A stretch of 64,000 bases of DNA, taken from Planctomycetota bacterium (GTDB taxonomy: Bacteria > Planctomycetota > J058 > JAJDCQ01). Shown in pieces: positions 21,836 through 32,883 of the stretch. Made by a program: the position numbers and the translations under genes. The stretch covers positions 62,001 to 126,000 of the forward strand of contig JAJDCQ010000105.1 in NCBI GenBank assembly GCA_029260755.1. The letters are read 5' to 3'. A model generated the notes under the pieces. It was not told where the DNA came from. It saw nothing but the letters and a program-made list of their open reading frames with translations, and did not search any database. How positions within the stretch are numbered: the first letter of the stretch is position 1; each line of letters starts with the position of its first letter.

Positions 21836-22947
21836 GAGGCCACCTCCTCGGCGTCCTGCGCGGCCGCACGGCGACGGCGACGGAGCCAGAACAGGACCAG
21901 GAAGATCAGAAAGGCCAGGATCTCGCCCGGGATCCAGGTCGTGTGCCAGACCGTCAGGACGTGCTCGGACTGATCCTCCGGCTTCGAGAGCCAGAGGTCG
22001 GAGTCGCTCGGCCGCTCCCAGGCCCGGTCCGAGATGAGCGTGACGAAGTCGTCGTCCGAGACGGCGCCCGCGGGAGCGACTCCGTCGAGAATCGACGCGA
22101 GCCCCGGAAGCGGCGCGGCGTATCCAATCTCTCGCCGCGCGGCGAGCCCGTCGTACCAGCGCCACTTCGTCCACGGATCCCGCCCCCGCTCGGCATCGGT
22201 CATCGCATGGAAGCGCCCGTCGCCGATCACCCACAGCCGAAGCGCGCGCTCCTCGTAGTTTCTCGACGCCTCCGGATCGCTCTGCCCCTCGGGCTCCCGA
22301 TACGGGAAGAACGGCCGATCGGTCTCGAACGACATCCGGACGGTCCCGCTCTCGATCCGGCCCCCCTCGCGCGCGAGCTTGAAGGCCGTGATGACCCAGC
22401 CCTGCTCGACGTAGGCGGCGAGCCACGCCTCGACCGCCGGAGTGGCGAGGTAGCCGTTCGCGCCGAGCCAGGCCGCGAGCGCGCCGGCGTCGGCGGCCTT
22501 CAGGACGGACGCCGCGTAGCCGGCCACCTCGGCGACGGCGAGCACCTCGACGCCCCTCTCCCCGCGAACGCGCGAGAGCGACGGCGGACAGAGACAGATC
22601 ACGGGGGTCGGGTCGATCCCGTAGCGGTGCCGCGTCTGGGCAGCCGTCACCTCGGCGAGCCGACCGAAGACCTCGCCCGAGACCTCGGCGAGCTCGGGCT
22701 GGGTCGGCGTCGGGACGAGGAAGCCGAGGTCGGAGGCCTCGGTCTCGAACGAGGTTCGCCGGATGAAGTGCTCCACGCCGCTCTCGGCGTCCCAGATGAT
22801 GATGGCCTCCTCGTCGACGGCCATCGCCGTCACATCTCGCGGGCCGACGACGGCGCACGCGTCGGCCGACCGCATCGACCTCGCGCCGAGACCGGCGCCG
22901 ACGACGAGGAGGAGGGCGAGCACGGCGGCCCGGGCATCGAGTCGCAT
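21832..22947 (-). CDS. DUF2330 protein, copy 1 (membrane-anchored)
   Basis: The 371-residue protein starts at ATG 22947, behind GAGGT; an in-frame GTG at 22959 is possible. It has a signal peptide (MRLDARAAVLALLLVVGAGL), then DUF2330 blocks EEAIIIWDAESGVEHFIRR, SDLGFLVPTPTQPELAEV, EQGWVITAFKLAREGG and FFPYREPEGQSD. A C-terminal TM helix (EILAFLIFLVLFWL) precedes an Arg-rich tail. DUF2330 proteins are exported in planctomycetes, actinobacteria and myxobacteria, with no known activity. It is translationally coupled to its paralogue. Confidence 0.87.
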   Translation of the reverse strand: MRLDARAAVLALLLVVGAGLGARSMRSADACAVVGPRDVTAMAVDEEAIIIWDAESGVEHFIRRTSFETEASDLGFLVPTPTQPELAEVSGEVFGRLAEVTAAQTRHRYGIDPTPVICLCPPSLSRVRGERGVEVLAVAEVAGYAASVLKAADAGALAAWLGANGYLATPAVEAWLAAYVEQGWVITAFKLAREGGRIESGTVRMSFETDRPFFPYREPEGQSDPEASRNYEERALRLWVIGDGRFHAMTDAERGRDPWTKWRWYDGLAARREIGYAAPLPGLASILDGVAPAGAVSDDDFVTLISDRAWERPSDSDLWLSKPEDQSEHVLTVWHTTWIPGEILAFLIFLVLFWLRRRRRAAAQDAEEVAS

Positions 22948-23035
22948 GAGGGACCTCACGAATCGCTGAGAGCCGGTGGGGCGGCGAAGCGGCGGAGCGG
23001 CGGAGACGTCGGATCGACGGTTCGGGCAGTCTTGG

Positions 23036-23884
23036 TCATCGATCTCGCCGAGCCTCCGCCGCCATCAGGAACGCGGCCACCGATCGGTGCCCGCTCGATC
23101 TGGCCAGATCGAGCGCCGTCTCGCCAGCGAGCCGGCGCGCGCCGAGATCCGCCCCGGCCGCTACGAGCACCTCCGCCGCGGGCCGCGACCCGGCGGCCGC
23201 CGCCGCCATGAGCGGGCTGCCGCCCTCGTGATCGGCGAGCTCGACGTGCGCCCCGCGCTCGAGGAGCAGCCGGATCATCTCGACGTGTCCCTCCCGGGCG
23301 GCGAGGATGAGCGCCGTCGCGCCGCCGCGGTCCCACTCGTTCGGATCGGCGCCGCCCCCGATGAGCGCCGCCGCGACGCCCCTCCGCGCATCCGCCGCCG
23401 CCCGCAGCAGCGGCGTCCGCCCCGCCGCGTCCCGGGCGTCGACCCGGGCGCCGGCCGCCAGGAGCGTCCGGACCGCGGCGCCCGTCGCGGCCCGCCCGAG
23501 CGGCGTCGCGTCCTCGACGCCCCGCGCCTCGACCGACGCCCCGCGCTCGATCAGGAGGGCGACGATGTCGGGCTCCCCCCACGCCGCGGCCAGGTGGAGC
23601 GGCCCGTCCTCGCCGGGCGTCGCGGGATCGAGCTCCTCGGAGCCCCCATCCAGCTCATCAATGAGCTGCACGGCCTGAGCGCCGCGCCGCCCCCGGAGCG
23701 CGGCGAGGAGCGGCGACCCGGCGGACTCGGGATCGCCCGACGCCGCCGCCCCGGACGTTCCGCGATCCGCGGGCTCGGCGTCGTCGCCGGCCGGCGGCGG
23801 TTCGGGCGCCGCCGCGCACGCGCCCAGAGCGCCGCCGAGCGCGAGCGGGGCCAACGCCATCACGAGCCACGACCGATCGCGCAC
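23036..23884 (-). CDS. Ankyrin-repeat lipoprotein
   Basis: The 282-residue protein starts at GTG 23884. It has a lipoprotein signal (lipobox LGAC, Cys23) and a low-complexity Ala/Pro/Asp segment to ~55. About five ankyrin repeats follow to the C-terminus, e.g. DGPLHLAAAWGEPDIVALLI, DAAGRTPLLRAAADARRGVA, GATALILAAREGHVEMIRLL and GGSPLMAAAAAGSRPAAEVL. Ankyrin repeats mediate protein binding, here outside the cytoplasmic membrane; no enzyme domain is present. It ends 88 nt before the first DUF2330 gene and may share its transcript. The partner is unknown. Confidence 0.85.
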   Translation of the reverse strand: MRDRSWLVMALAPLALGGALGACAAAPEPPPAGDDAEPADRGTSGAAASGDPESAGSPLLAALRGRRGAQAVQLIDELDGGSEELDPATPGEDGPLHLAAAWGEPDIVALLIERGASVEARGVEDATPLGRAATGAAVRTLLAAGARVDARDAAGRTPLLRAAADARRGVAAALIGGGADPNEWDRGGATALILAAREGHVEMIRLLLERGAHVELADHEGGSPLMAAAAAGSRPAAEVLVAAGADLGARRLAGETALDLARSSGHRSVAAFLMAAEARRDR

Positions 23885-24045
23885 GAGCCGCCGTTCCCGG
23901 CCGCGACGGCGCGGCGCGGCGATCGCCGCGTCCGCCGGTGGCCGACCGCTGGTAGAAGTCGAACGATTTCCAGATACTAGTGCATGTGGGCGGCCGGCAT
24001 CACGCCGGGCGTCGCCCCGCCTCGAGCTCGCGAGCCGGAGCCTCC

Positions 24046-25647
24046 ATGGCGCGTTTCACCCCGTCACCGACCGCGATCGTCTTCCTCGCCGTGCTCCTGC
24101 TCCTCCTGGTGCGGATGCCCGGCCTGGAGTCGTTCGACCTCTGGTGGCACCTCGAGACCGGCGAGCAGATCCTGGCCGAGCGCTGGGTGCCGAAGACCGA
24201 CCCGTTCTCCCACACGATGGGCGGCGAGGCCTGGGTCGCCCACGAGTGGGGCGCCGACGTCATCTTCTACGGCCTCTGGCGGATCGGCGGCCTGCCCGCC
24301 CTGCTCCTCCTGCGGAGCGCCTTGGTCGCGGGCGCCGCGGCCGTCGTCTTCGGGCATCTCCGGCGCCGGGTCCCCCACGGAACGGCGCTGATCTCGACGA
24401 TCGTCTTCGTCGCCGCGAGCCACCCGGCGTGGAACGTCCGTCCCGGAGCGGTGACCCTCTTCCTCGCCGCGATCACGATGGCCCGCCTCGAGACGTGGGC
24501 CCGCCCGATCCCCGAGCCCGAGATCGTCGGCCCGTTCGGAATCCCGCTCAGCGACGAGGAGGAGGACCGCAAGAAGGCCAACCGGGGCCTGCTCGTTCTG
24601 CCGCTCATCATGCTCCTCTGGGCGAACCTCCACGGCGGGTTCGCCTTCGGCCTCGGCCTGATCGGCCTCTACGCGCTCGTCGCGTGGCTCCCGGCCCTCG
24701 GCCACCCCTCGCCCGACGCGCCCAAGACGACCGGCCCCTGGCCGATCTCGATCTGCCTGATCGCCTGCGCGGCCGCCGCATGCATCAACCCGCACGGACC
24801 GGCCCTGCTCCTCTTCCCGCTCGAGTTCTTCACCGACCCGCACGACTTCATCCTCGAGTGGGCGCCGACGAGCGTCGAGCACACGCCGTTCCTGCTGCCG
24901 ATGCTGATCGGGCTCGTCCTCGTGCTCGGGTTCTCGCCCGAGCGCCCGCCGACGCGGCGTCTCCTCGTCCTCGCGATCCTGATCGCGCTCGGGCTGAAGT
25001 CGATCCGGCACCTCCCCTATCTCGGGCTCGGCATCGCGCTGCTGGCCGCCGAGCCGATCGGGCACGCGGTCGCGCGCCTCGACTGGTTCCTCGTTCACTA
25101 CCGCGGCCTCCCCCAGGGCGATGAACCGGCCTTCGACGCGGCCGTCGAGCCCGACGCGGGGCGCCAGTGGTGGGGGTGGATCGTACCGACGCTCCTCGCC
25201 GTCGGGATCGGCGCGGGCTTCGTGAGCAAGCCCGGGGAGGAGATCTTCGGCCCGCGGTACGCCAAGACCGAGTATCCCGAGGCGGCCGCCGCCTGGATCA
25301 AGGAGACCCACCCCGCCGGGAAGATGTTCAACCACTACGACTGGGGCGGCTACCTGATCTCGCGCCTCCATCCGACCCACCCCGTCTTCATCGACGGCCG
25401 GGCCGACCTCTACCGACCGCGCTTCGTTCGCGAGGTCTTCCTCCCGATCCTCGAGGCCCGCCCGGGGTGGGACGAGCAGCTCACCGCCCGCGGGGTCGGC
25501 TACATCGTGATCCCGCCCGAGGTCCCGCTGGCCGACGCGGCCGAGGCGCATCCCGGCTGGACGCGGCGCCACCGCGACGACGTCGCGGTCATCTTCGCGC
25601 GCAAGCCGAAGCCGACCCGCGAGGGTGAGCGCGGCGACGAGCAGTAG
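24046..25647 (+). CDS. Large polytopic membrane protein (GT-C glycosyltransferase-like)
   Basis: The 533-residue protein starts at ATG 24046 behind GGAG; frames reaching 23980 are extensions without support. Roughly ten hydrophobic helices are spread over the first 440 residues. The first luminal loop carries SFDLWWHLETGEQIL, then TDPFSHTMGGEAWVAHEWG. The family has this WWHL-TG / DPFS / W-HEWG arrangement with an acidic loop as in GT-C fold enzymes. A soluble C-terminal domain (YPEAAAAWIKETHPAGKMFN, HYDWGGYLI) resembles the tails of such proteins. It may transfer a sugar from a lipid carrier, but no substrate evidence exists. It diverges from the ankyrin gene. The GT2 enzyme just downstream on the other strand would suit a lipid-linked sugar pathway. 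Confidence 0.75.
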   Translation: MARFTPSPTAIVFLAVLLLLLVRMPGLESFDLWWHLETGEQILAERWVPKTDPFSHTMGGEAWVAHEWGADVIFYGLWRIGGLPALLLLRSALVAGAAAVVFGHLRRRVPHGTALISTIVFVAASHPAWNVRPGAVTLFLAAITMARLETWARPIPEPEIVGPFGIPLSDEEEDRKKANRGLLVLPLIMLLWANLHGGFAFGLGLIGLYALVAWLPALGHPSPDAPKTTGPWPISICLIACAAAACINPHGPALLLFPLEFFTDPHDFILEWAPTSVEHTPFLLPMLIGLVLVLGFSPERPPTRRLLVLAILIALGLKSIRHLPYLGLGIALLAAEPIGHAVARLDWFLVHYRGLPQGDEPAFDAAVEPDAGRQWWGWIVPTLLAVGIGAGFVSKPGEEIFGPRYAKTEYPEAAAAWIKETHPAGKMFNHYDWGGYLISRLHPTHPVFIDGRADLYRPRFVREVFLPILEARPGWDEQLTARGVGYIVIPPEVPLADAAEAHPGWTRRHRDDVAVIFARKPKPTREGERGDEQ

Positions 25648-25705
25648 CGGACACCGCCTCTCCTTGCCGCCCGACCGACCACGACGGAATCGCTAGTGTG
25701 ATCCC

Positions 25706-25795
25706 AGGGGTCAGGTCCAGGATTCACACCAAAGGGGCCAGGTCACACCAGAGGGTGCGACAGATTCGCTCGTGTGATTCCTGGACCTGACCCCT
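25706..25795. repeat. Inverted-repeat element (REP/BIME-like)
   Basis: Two 24-bp arms, 25706-25729 and 25772-25795, are reverse complements with one mismatch, around a 42-bp loop. The core is GGGGTCAGGTCCAGG. Further copies of the tail GATTCACACCA lie nearby (25721, 25797) and of CACACCAGAGG (25744, 25801), so the whole 25.69-25.81 kb interval is built from short related words. It lies between convergent genes. The GGGGTCAGGTC core is similar to repeats linked to REP-associated transposases (general knowledge, not searched). No transposase gene is present, so it is at most a non-autonomous element. It could also act as a bidirectional terminator. Confidence 0.7.
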
Positions 25796-25814
25796 CGATT
25801 CACACCAGAGGCCT

Positions 25815-26516
25815 CTACTTCGTCCCGATGTGCGTCCACCGGATCCGGAGCAGGTCCCGGAACATCCGCAGGCTGTCGCGGATCGGCGAGACCCGGCTCC
25901 CCTCGGCGTCGCGCCAGGTCACCGGCACCTCGTCGGCGCGCAGGCCGAGGCGTCGCGCGAGGTAGAGCACCTCCACATCGAAGCTGAACCCGTCCATCCG
26001 CGTCCTCTCGAACACCGCCTTCGCCGCGGCCGCCGTGAACGCCTTGAAGCCGCACTGGGTGTCGCGGAAGCCGCCGACGGTGATGATGCGGACGCACCAC
26101 CGGAAGACGAAGCCCATGAACCGGCGGTGGATCGGCTGCGGGATCTGGACGTCGCTGTCGCGCATCGCCCGGCTGCCGATCGCGATGTCGGCGCCGGCGT
26201 CGATCCGCGCGAGGAGCTTGTCGAGGTCCTCGATCGGCGTCGAGAGGTCGGCGTCGCTCATCAGGGCGACGTCGCCGGTCGCCGCGAGCATCCCGCGTCG
26301 GACGCTGTAGCCCTTGCCGCGGTTGCCGTCATTGCGGAGACACGTCACCCCGGGCGCCGCATCGGCCAGATCCGCGGTCCCGTCGGCGCTCCCGTCGTCG
26401 ACGACGATCACCTCGCTCTCCCACGGTCGTCCCGCGAGGTAGCCGCCGACGCGCTCGAGGGTGGCCGGGAGGCGCCCCTCCTCGTTGAACGCGGGGATGA
26501 TGATCGAGACGCGCAT
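25815..26516 (-). CDS. GT2 glycosyltransferase, dolichyl-phosphate β-glucosyltransferase-like
   Basis: The 233-residue protein begins MRVSIIIPAFNEEGRLPATL. It shows the GT2 motifs VVDDGSADGT, MSDADLSTPIEDL (DxD-like) and IGSRAM, then the family-typical QPIHRRFMGFVFRWCVR, followed by GFRDTQCGFKAF. This pattern belongs to the ALG5/polyprenyl-phosphate glycosyltransferase group, which moves a hexose from a nucleotide sugar to a polyprenyl phosphate at the membrane's inner face. No TM helix is present, so it is peripheral. The neighbouring GT-C-like membrane protein would be a natural user of the lipid-linked sugar. Start ATG 26516 is supported by the perfect GT2 N-terminus. Confidence 0.9.
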   Translation of the reverse strand: MRVSIIIPAFNEEGRLPATLERVGGYLAGRPWESEVIVVDDGSADGTADLADAAPGVTCLRNDGNRGKGYSVRRGMLAATGDVALMSDADLSTPIEDLDKLLARIDAGADIAIGSRAMRDSDVQIPQPIHRRFMGFVFRWCVRIITVGGFRDTQCGFKAFTAAAAKAVFERTRMDGFSFDVEVLYLARRLGLRADEVPVTWRDAEGSRVSPIRDSLRMFRDLLRIRWTHIGTK

Positions 26517-26586
26517 CGGCTGAGCCCTGGTGTGGGAAGGGACGGCAGGGTAACCTTACCCGAATCTCAGGGATCGGGACGAGCCA

Positions 26587-28803
26587 TTGACCAACCGCGC
26601 CTCCGAGCAGAACGGTCAGGCCGAGCGGATCGAGGGAACGGTCGAGCGGATCACCTTCCGCGCCGAGGACACCGGATTCTGCATCATCAAGGTCCGGGTC
26701 AAGGGGCGGCGGGAGCTCGTCGCCGTCAAGGGCCACTTCGCGTCGATCGCCGAGGGCGAGGCGGTCGGCATCGAGGGGCGCTGGGGCGTCGATCCGAAGT
26801 GGGGCGAGGAGTTCCGCGCCGAGCGGCTCGAGCCGATGATGCCCGCGAGCCGGGCAGGGATCACGCGGTTCCTCGGCTCCGGCCTCATCAAGGGCATCGG
26901 CCCCGAGCTCGCCAAGCGAATCGTCGAGCGCTTCGACGAGGAGACGCTCGCCGTCCTCGACGGCGAGCCCGACCGCCTCCGCGAGGTCGAGGGGATCGGC
27001 GCGAAGCGGGTCGAGGTCATCCGGGACGCGTGGCGTGAGCACCGGAGCGTCCGCCGGATCCTGGTCGCGATGCAGGGCTTCGGGATCGGCCTCGCCCACG
27101 CCAAGCGGATCTTCGATACGTTCGCCGATCGGGCCGTCGAGGTCGTCCGGACCGAGCCCTACCGCCTCGCCCGCGAGATCCGCGGGATCGGCTTCAAGAC
27201 GGCCGACGGGATCGCGCTTTCGGTCGGGATTCCGAAGGACTCGCCCCAGCGCGTCCGGGCCGGCTGCACCCACGTCCTCTGGGAGATGACCGGCGACGGT
27301 CACGTCTGCGTCCCGCGGGCCGAGCTCGTGAAGAAGGCGACCGAGGTGCTCGGCGTCGACGAGGCGATCGTCGAGCGAAGCCTCGACGAGGCGATCGGAT
27401 CGCGCGAGATCATCCCGGAGACCTTCGACGGGGCGACCCACCTCTACGCCCCGGCCCTCCTCGAGGCGGAGTCGCTCGCCGCCGCCCGCCTCATCATGCT
27501 CGCCACGACCGCCGCGCGACGTCTCCGCGAGATCGACGTCGACAAGGCGCTCGAGTGGGCCGCGCGCGGCGCGCCGCCGCTCGCGAAGGGCCAGCGCGAC
27601 GCCGTCGCGATGGCGCTCCGCGAGCGGGTGTGCGTGATCACCGGCGGTCCCGGCGTCGGCAAGACGACCGTCACCCGCACGATCCTCCGGATCGTCCGCG
27701 CGACCGGCGCCAGGATCGCCCTCGCCGCGCCGACCGGCCGCGCCGCCAAGCGCCTCGCCGAGGCGACCGGGCAGGAGGCCAAGACCGTCCACCGCCTCCT
27801 CGACTGGTCGCCCCAGGAGGGCCGCTTCACCAAGTGCGAGGAGAGCCCGCTCGCCGCCGACGTCCTCGTCATCGACGAGGTCTCGATGGTCGACGTCTCG
27901 CTGTTCTGCTCGCTGGTGCGCGCGATCGCCCCGGGGACGACCCTCATCCTCGTCGGCGACCGCGACCAGCTCCCGAGCGTCGGCCCGGGGACGGTCCTCG
28001 GCGACGTGATCGGGAGCGGAACGATCCCGGTCGTCCAGCTCACCGAGGTGTTCCGCCAGAGCGCGCGGTCGCGGATCGTCGCCGTCGCCCACTCGGTGAA
28101 CGAGGGCGAGGTGCCCGACCTGACGAACCCGCCGGCCGATCAGCTCGGCGACTTCTACTTCATCGAGAAGGACGATCCGATCGCCGCCCTCGAGGCGCTG
28201 AAGCGCCTCGTCGCGGAGCGGATCCCGCAGCGCTTCGGGCTGCACCCGGTCCGCGACGTGCAGGTGCTGACGCCGATGCACCGCGGCGAGGTCGGCGTCA
28301 GCAACCTCAACCGCGAGCTCCAGGCCCTCCTGAACCCGAGCCCGCCGATGATCACCCGCTACGGCCGCAGCTTCGCCGTCGGCGACAAGGTGATGCAGAC
28401 GATGAACGACTACGAAAAGGAGGTCTGGAACGGCGACATCGGCCGGATCTCCTTCATCGACGCCGAGGGCGGCGCGCTCGGCGTCGCGTTCGAGGACGGG
28501 CGACGGGTCGAGTACGGCGCCGACGAGATCGACGCGCTCCAGCTCGCCTACGCGATCAGCGTCCACAAGAGCCAGGGGAGCGAGTATCCGGCGATCGTCG
28601 TGCCGCTCCTCACCCAGCACTTCGTGATGCTCAAGCGAAACCTCGTCTACACGGCGCTCACTCGCGCCCGCTCGCTCTGCTGCCTCGTCGGGAGCGCCCG
28701 GGCGCTCGGGATCGCGGTGCACGCCCGCGGCGAGGCGCGCCGCTACGGCTTCCTCGACGAGCGGCTGCGGCGCGAGGCGAGGGCGGCCGGCGAGGAGCCC
28801 TGA
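26587..28803 (+). CDS. recD2: RecD2-like ATP-dependent DNA helicase
   Basis: The 738-residue protein has the RecD2 layout. An N-terminal OB-like region (ERIEGTVERITFRAEDTGFC) is followed by tandem helix-hairpin-helix motifs (GSGLIKGIGPELAKRIVE, GFGIGLAHAKRIF, IRGIGFKTADGIA). The helicase motor has a P-loop GGPGVGKTT (~353-361), Walker B VIDEVSMVD (~427), GDRDQLPSVGPG and, near 654, YAISVHKSQGSEYP. RecD2 is a 5'-3' SF1B helicase acting alone in DNA repair or replication-fork processing. The track-supported start is TTG at 26587; no ATG or GTG gives a better N-terminus. Its 70-nt intergenic region is shared divergently with the GT2 gene. Confidence 0.93.
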   Translation: MTNRASEQNGQAERIEGTVERITFRAEDTGFCIIKVRVKGRRELVAVKGHFASIAEGEAVGIEGRWGVDPKWGEEFRAERLEPMMPASRAGITRFLGSGLIKGIGPELAKRIVERFDEETLAVLDGEPDRLREVEGIGAKRVEVIRDAWREHRSVRRILVAMQGFGIGLAHAKRIFDTFADRAVEVVRTEPYRLAREIRGIGFKTADGIALSVGIPKDSPQRVRAGCTHVLWEMTGDGHVCVPRAELVKKATEVLGVDEAIVERSLDEAIGSREIIPETFDGATHLYAPALLEAESLAAARLIMLATTAARRLREIDVDKALEWAARGAPPLAKGQRDAVAMALRERVCVITGGPGVGKTTVTRTILRIVRATGARIALAAPTGRAAKRLAEATGQEAKTVHRLLDWSPQEGRFTKCEESPLAADVLVIDEVSMVDVSLFCSLVRAIAPGTTLILVGDRDQLPSVGPGTVLGDVIGSGTIPVVQLTEVFRQSARSRIVAVAHSVNEGEVPDLTNPPADQLGDFYFIEKDDPIAALEALKRLVAERIPQRFGLHPVRDVQVLTPMHRGEVGVSNLNRELQALLNPSPPMITRYGRSFAVGDKVMQTMNDYEKEVWNGDIGRISFIDAEGGALGVAFEDGRRVEYGADEIDALQLAYAISVHKSQGSEYPAIVVPLLTQHFVMLKRNLVYTALTRARSLCCLVGSARALGIAVHARGEARRYGFLDERLRREARAAGEEP

Positions 28804-28852
28804 CCGACATCGATGCCGGTCGTCAGGTCGAAGCGGTTCGGTCGCCCGAGCT

Positions 28853-31012
<2,160 letters not shown>

Positions 31013-31092
31013 CTAGCCCGGACGCGGCTCGCTCAGCGAAGCGCGCCGGGGTCGGGACGGCGGGGTCGCGTCGTCCATCGGCGGCGCACTCA

Positions 31093-32883
31093 TCATCGCG
31101 GCGTCTCCGCAGCCGCCTTCTCGCCGTCCTCGAGGCGCCGCAAGATCTCGTCGAGGCGGCCGTTCGCCACCCGGGCGGCGGCCCGAACCGCGGGAATCAC
31201 GCGCGGGCCGAGCTGCTCGATGACCCCGGGGACGGACGTCGCGATCCGGGCGCCGCTGGGGAGCCGGCAGTCGTCGTCGACTCGCTCCAGCAGCGCGGGA
31301 AGGACCTCGACGACGACGTCCGGATCGAGGCCGAGCACCATCTTCGAGGTCTCCTCCCGCACGGTCCACGAGTCGTGCTCGAGCCCCGCCCGGATCAGCG
31401 GGATCGCCTCGGCGCCGACCGGCGCGCCGGACAGCGTCAGCGCCGAGAGGGCGGTCCTCGCGGCGCGCGCATCCTCGGCGACCAAGAGCTCGCGAAGCCG
31501 CGGCCAGACCCCGGCCCCCGCTCGTGAGAGGACGAACGCCGCGAGCTGTCGGACGTCGACATCGACGTCCGCGACGAGAGGGAACACGGCGTCGACCGTC
31601 GCCCGCGGTGGATCGCCTTCGATACCGACGGCGTCGGCGAGCGCGGCGACGGCGGCCCGCCGCGTCACCGGGTCGGAGTCGTCGAGCGACCGCTGCACCG
31701 CCTCGGTGACGAGCGAGATCAGGCGGCGCGCTGAGCCGCCGCGATCGAGGAGTCGCCAGATCGCATGGACCACCTCCACCGCCAGCGCGCTCCCGACCAG
31801 CTCGCGCTCGCCGACGCCGTCCATCAGGACCGCGAGGACCCCCGCGGCGTCCTCGTCCGAAAGGAGCGCGTGCGTCGTCTCCTCGCGGGCGATCCCGTCC
31901 CGCCCCCAGCGATCGTGATCCGCGGCGAGCCAGACCGCCGCCTCGAGGCGATGTCGCACGCGCGGATCCTCGAGGAGACCGCGCACCGCGTCGACGCTCG
32001 CCGGGAAGAGGAGATCGAGGATGTCCCTCGACGCGTGCGCGAGGCGCTCGTCCTCGGCGCCGAGCATCTCGACGAGCGCCGGGATCCGCGCCTCGAGCCC
32101 GACGAGGAGCTGCCGCGCGCTCTCCGGCGAGGTCTCCCAACCCTCGGCCTGCCCGTCGCGATCGTCGGCGGCGACGAGGGTCGCCTCGTCGGCGGCATCC
32201 CAGACGATCGCGAGGAGCGTCGCGCCGAGATCGGACGGATCCAGGGCGTCACGCTCATCGACGAGAGCCGGGAGGAGCACCGCGACGTCGGCGACGCGGG
32301 CGTGCTTCGCGACGATCTCCTCCGGCGCCTCTTTGAACTGAAGCTCGAAGCCTGCGACTCCGGCCCCGTCGTGCGACCGCGCCTCGCGAAGCAACGCCCG
32401 GAACGTCCTCGTGCGCTCACCCCTCGAGAGTCGCCCGGCTGCACCAGCTTCTTCCGCCTCATCCTCGGCGAGCAGCTCTCCCAGGCACTCACCGGCGAGG
32501 CTCCGCACTCGCGCCGGCCCCGTTTCGATCGCCTGGACGTAGGCCTCGAACGCGCGGCGGTCGACGCCCTCGAAGATCCGATCTCCGAGATCGTCGTCGT
32601 CGAACCTCACCAGGCCGCCCGACGGCGGCTCCACCGGATCGGTCGCCAGCGCCTCGAAGAGCCCGGGGACCCCGGCCGGCCCCATCGCCTCGAGTCGGTC
32701 GATCGCCCAGGCGCGCACCGAGTCGGGCCCGTGGAGACACAGTCGGTAGACGCGGGCACGTCCCGCCGTCGTGCCGATGACCGCCAAGGGGACGAGCACG
32801 ACGACTGCCATGACGAGCGCGAGGCCAAGCCGCCCGCGGCGCAGCCGTCCCCCCTCTCCCCGCGTCCCTCCGTCGCCGGTCAT
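31093..32883 (-). CDS. Membrane-anchored HEAT-repeat protein, cluster copy 4 (last)
   Basis: The 596-residue protein starts at ATG 32883, overlapping the previous gene's stop (ATGA); sequence upstream in frame is another gene's antisense-like peptide. An Arg-rich N-terminus and TM helix (~17-37) are followed by the family block TTAGRARVYRLCLHGPD and RAWAIDRLEAMGPAGVPGLF. α-helical HEAT-like repeats run to the end, e.g. VRQLAAFVLSRAGAGVWPRL and SGAPVGAEAIPLIRAGLE, then SWTVREETSK. The fold suggests a protein-binding solenoid, held at the membrane. No catalytic residue is visible. It is one of four tandem paralogues; the function is unknown. Confidence 0.85.
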   Translation of the reverse strand: MTGDGGTRGEGGRLRRGRLGLALVMAVVVLVPLAVIGTTAGRARVYRLCLHGPDSVRAWAIDRLEAMGPAGVPGLFEALATDPVEPPSGGLVRFDDDDLGDRIFEGVDRRAFEAYVQAIETGPARVRSLAGECLGELLAEDEAEEAGAAGRLSRGERTRTFRALLREARSHDGAGVAGFELQFKEAPEEIVAKHARVADVAVLLPALVDERDALDPSDLGATLLAIVWDAADEATLVAADDRDGQAEGWETSPESARQLLVGLEARIPALVEMLGAEDERLAHASRDILDLLFPASVDAVRGLLEDPRVRHRLEAAVWLAADHDRWGRDGIAREETTHALLSDEDAAGVLAVLMDGVGERELVGSALAVEVVHAIWRLLDRGGSARRLISLVTEAVQRSLDDSDPVTRRAAVAALADAVGIEGDPPRATVDAVFPLVADVDVDVRQLAAFVLSRAGAGVWPRLRELLVAEDARAARTALSALTLSGAPVGAEAIPLIRAGLEHDSWTVREETSKMVLGLDPDVVVEVLPALLERVDDDCRLPSGARIATSVPGVIEQLGPRVIPAVRAAARVANGRLDEILRRLEDGEKAAAETPR

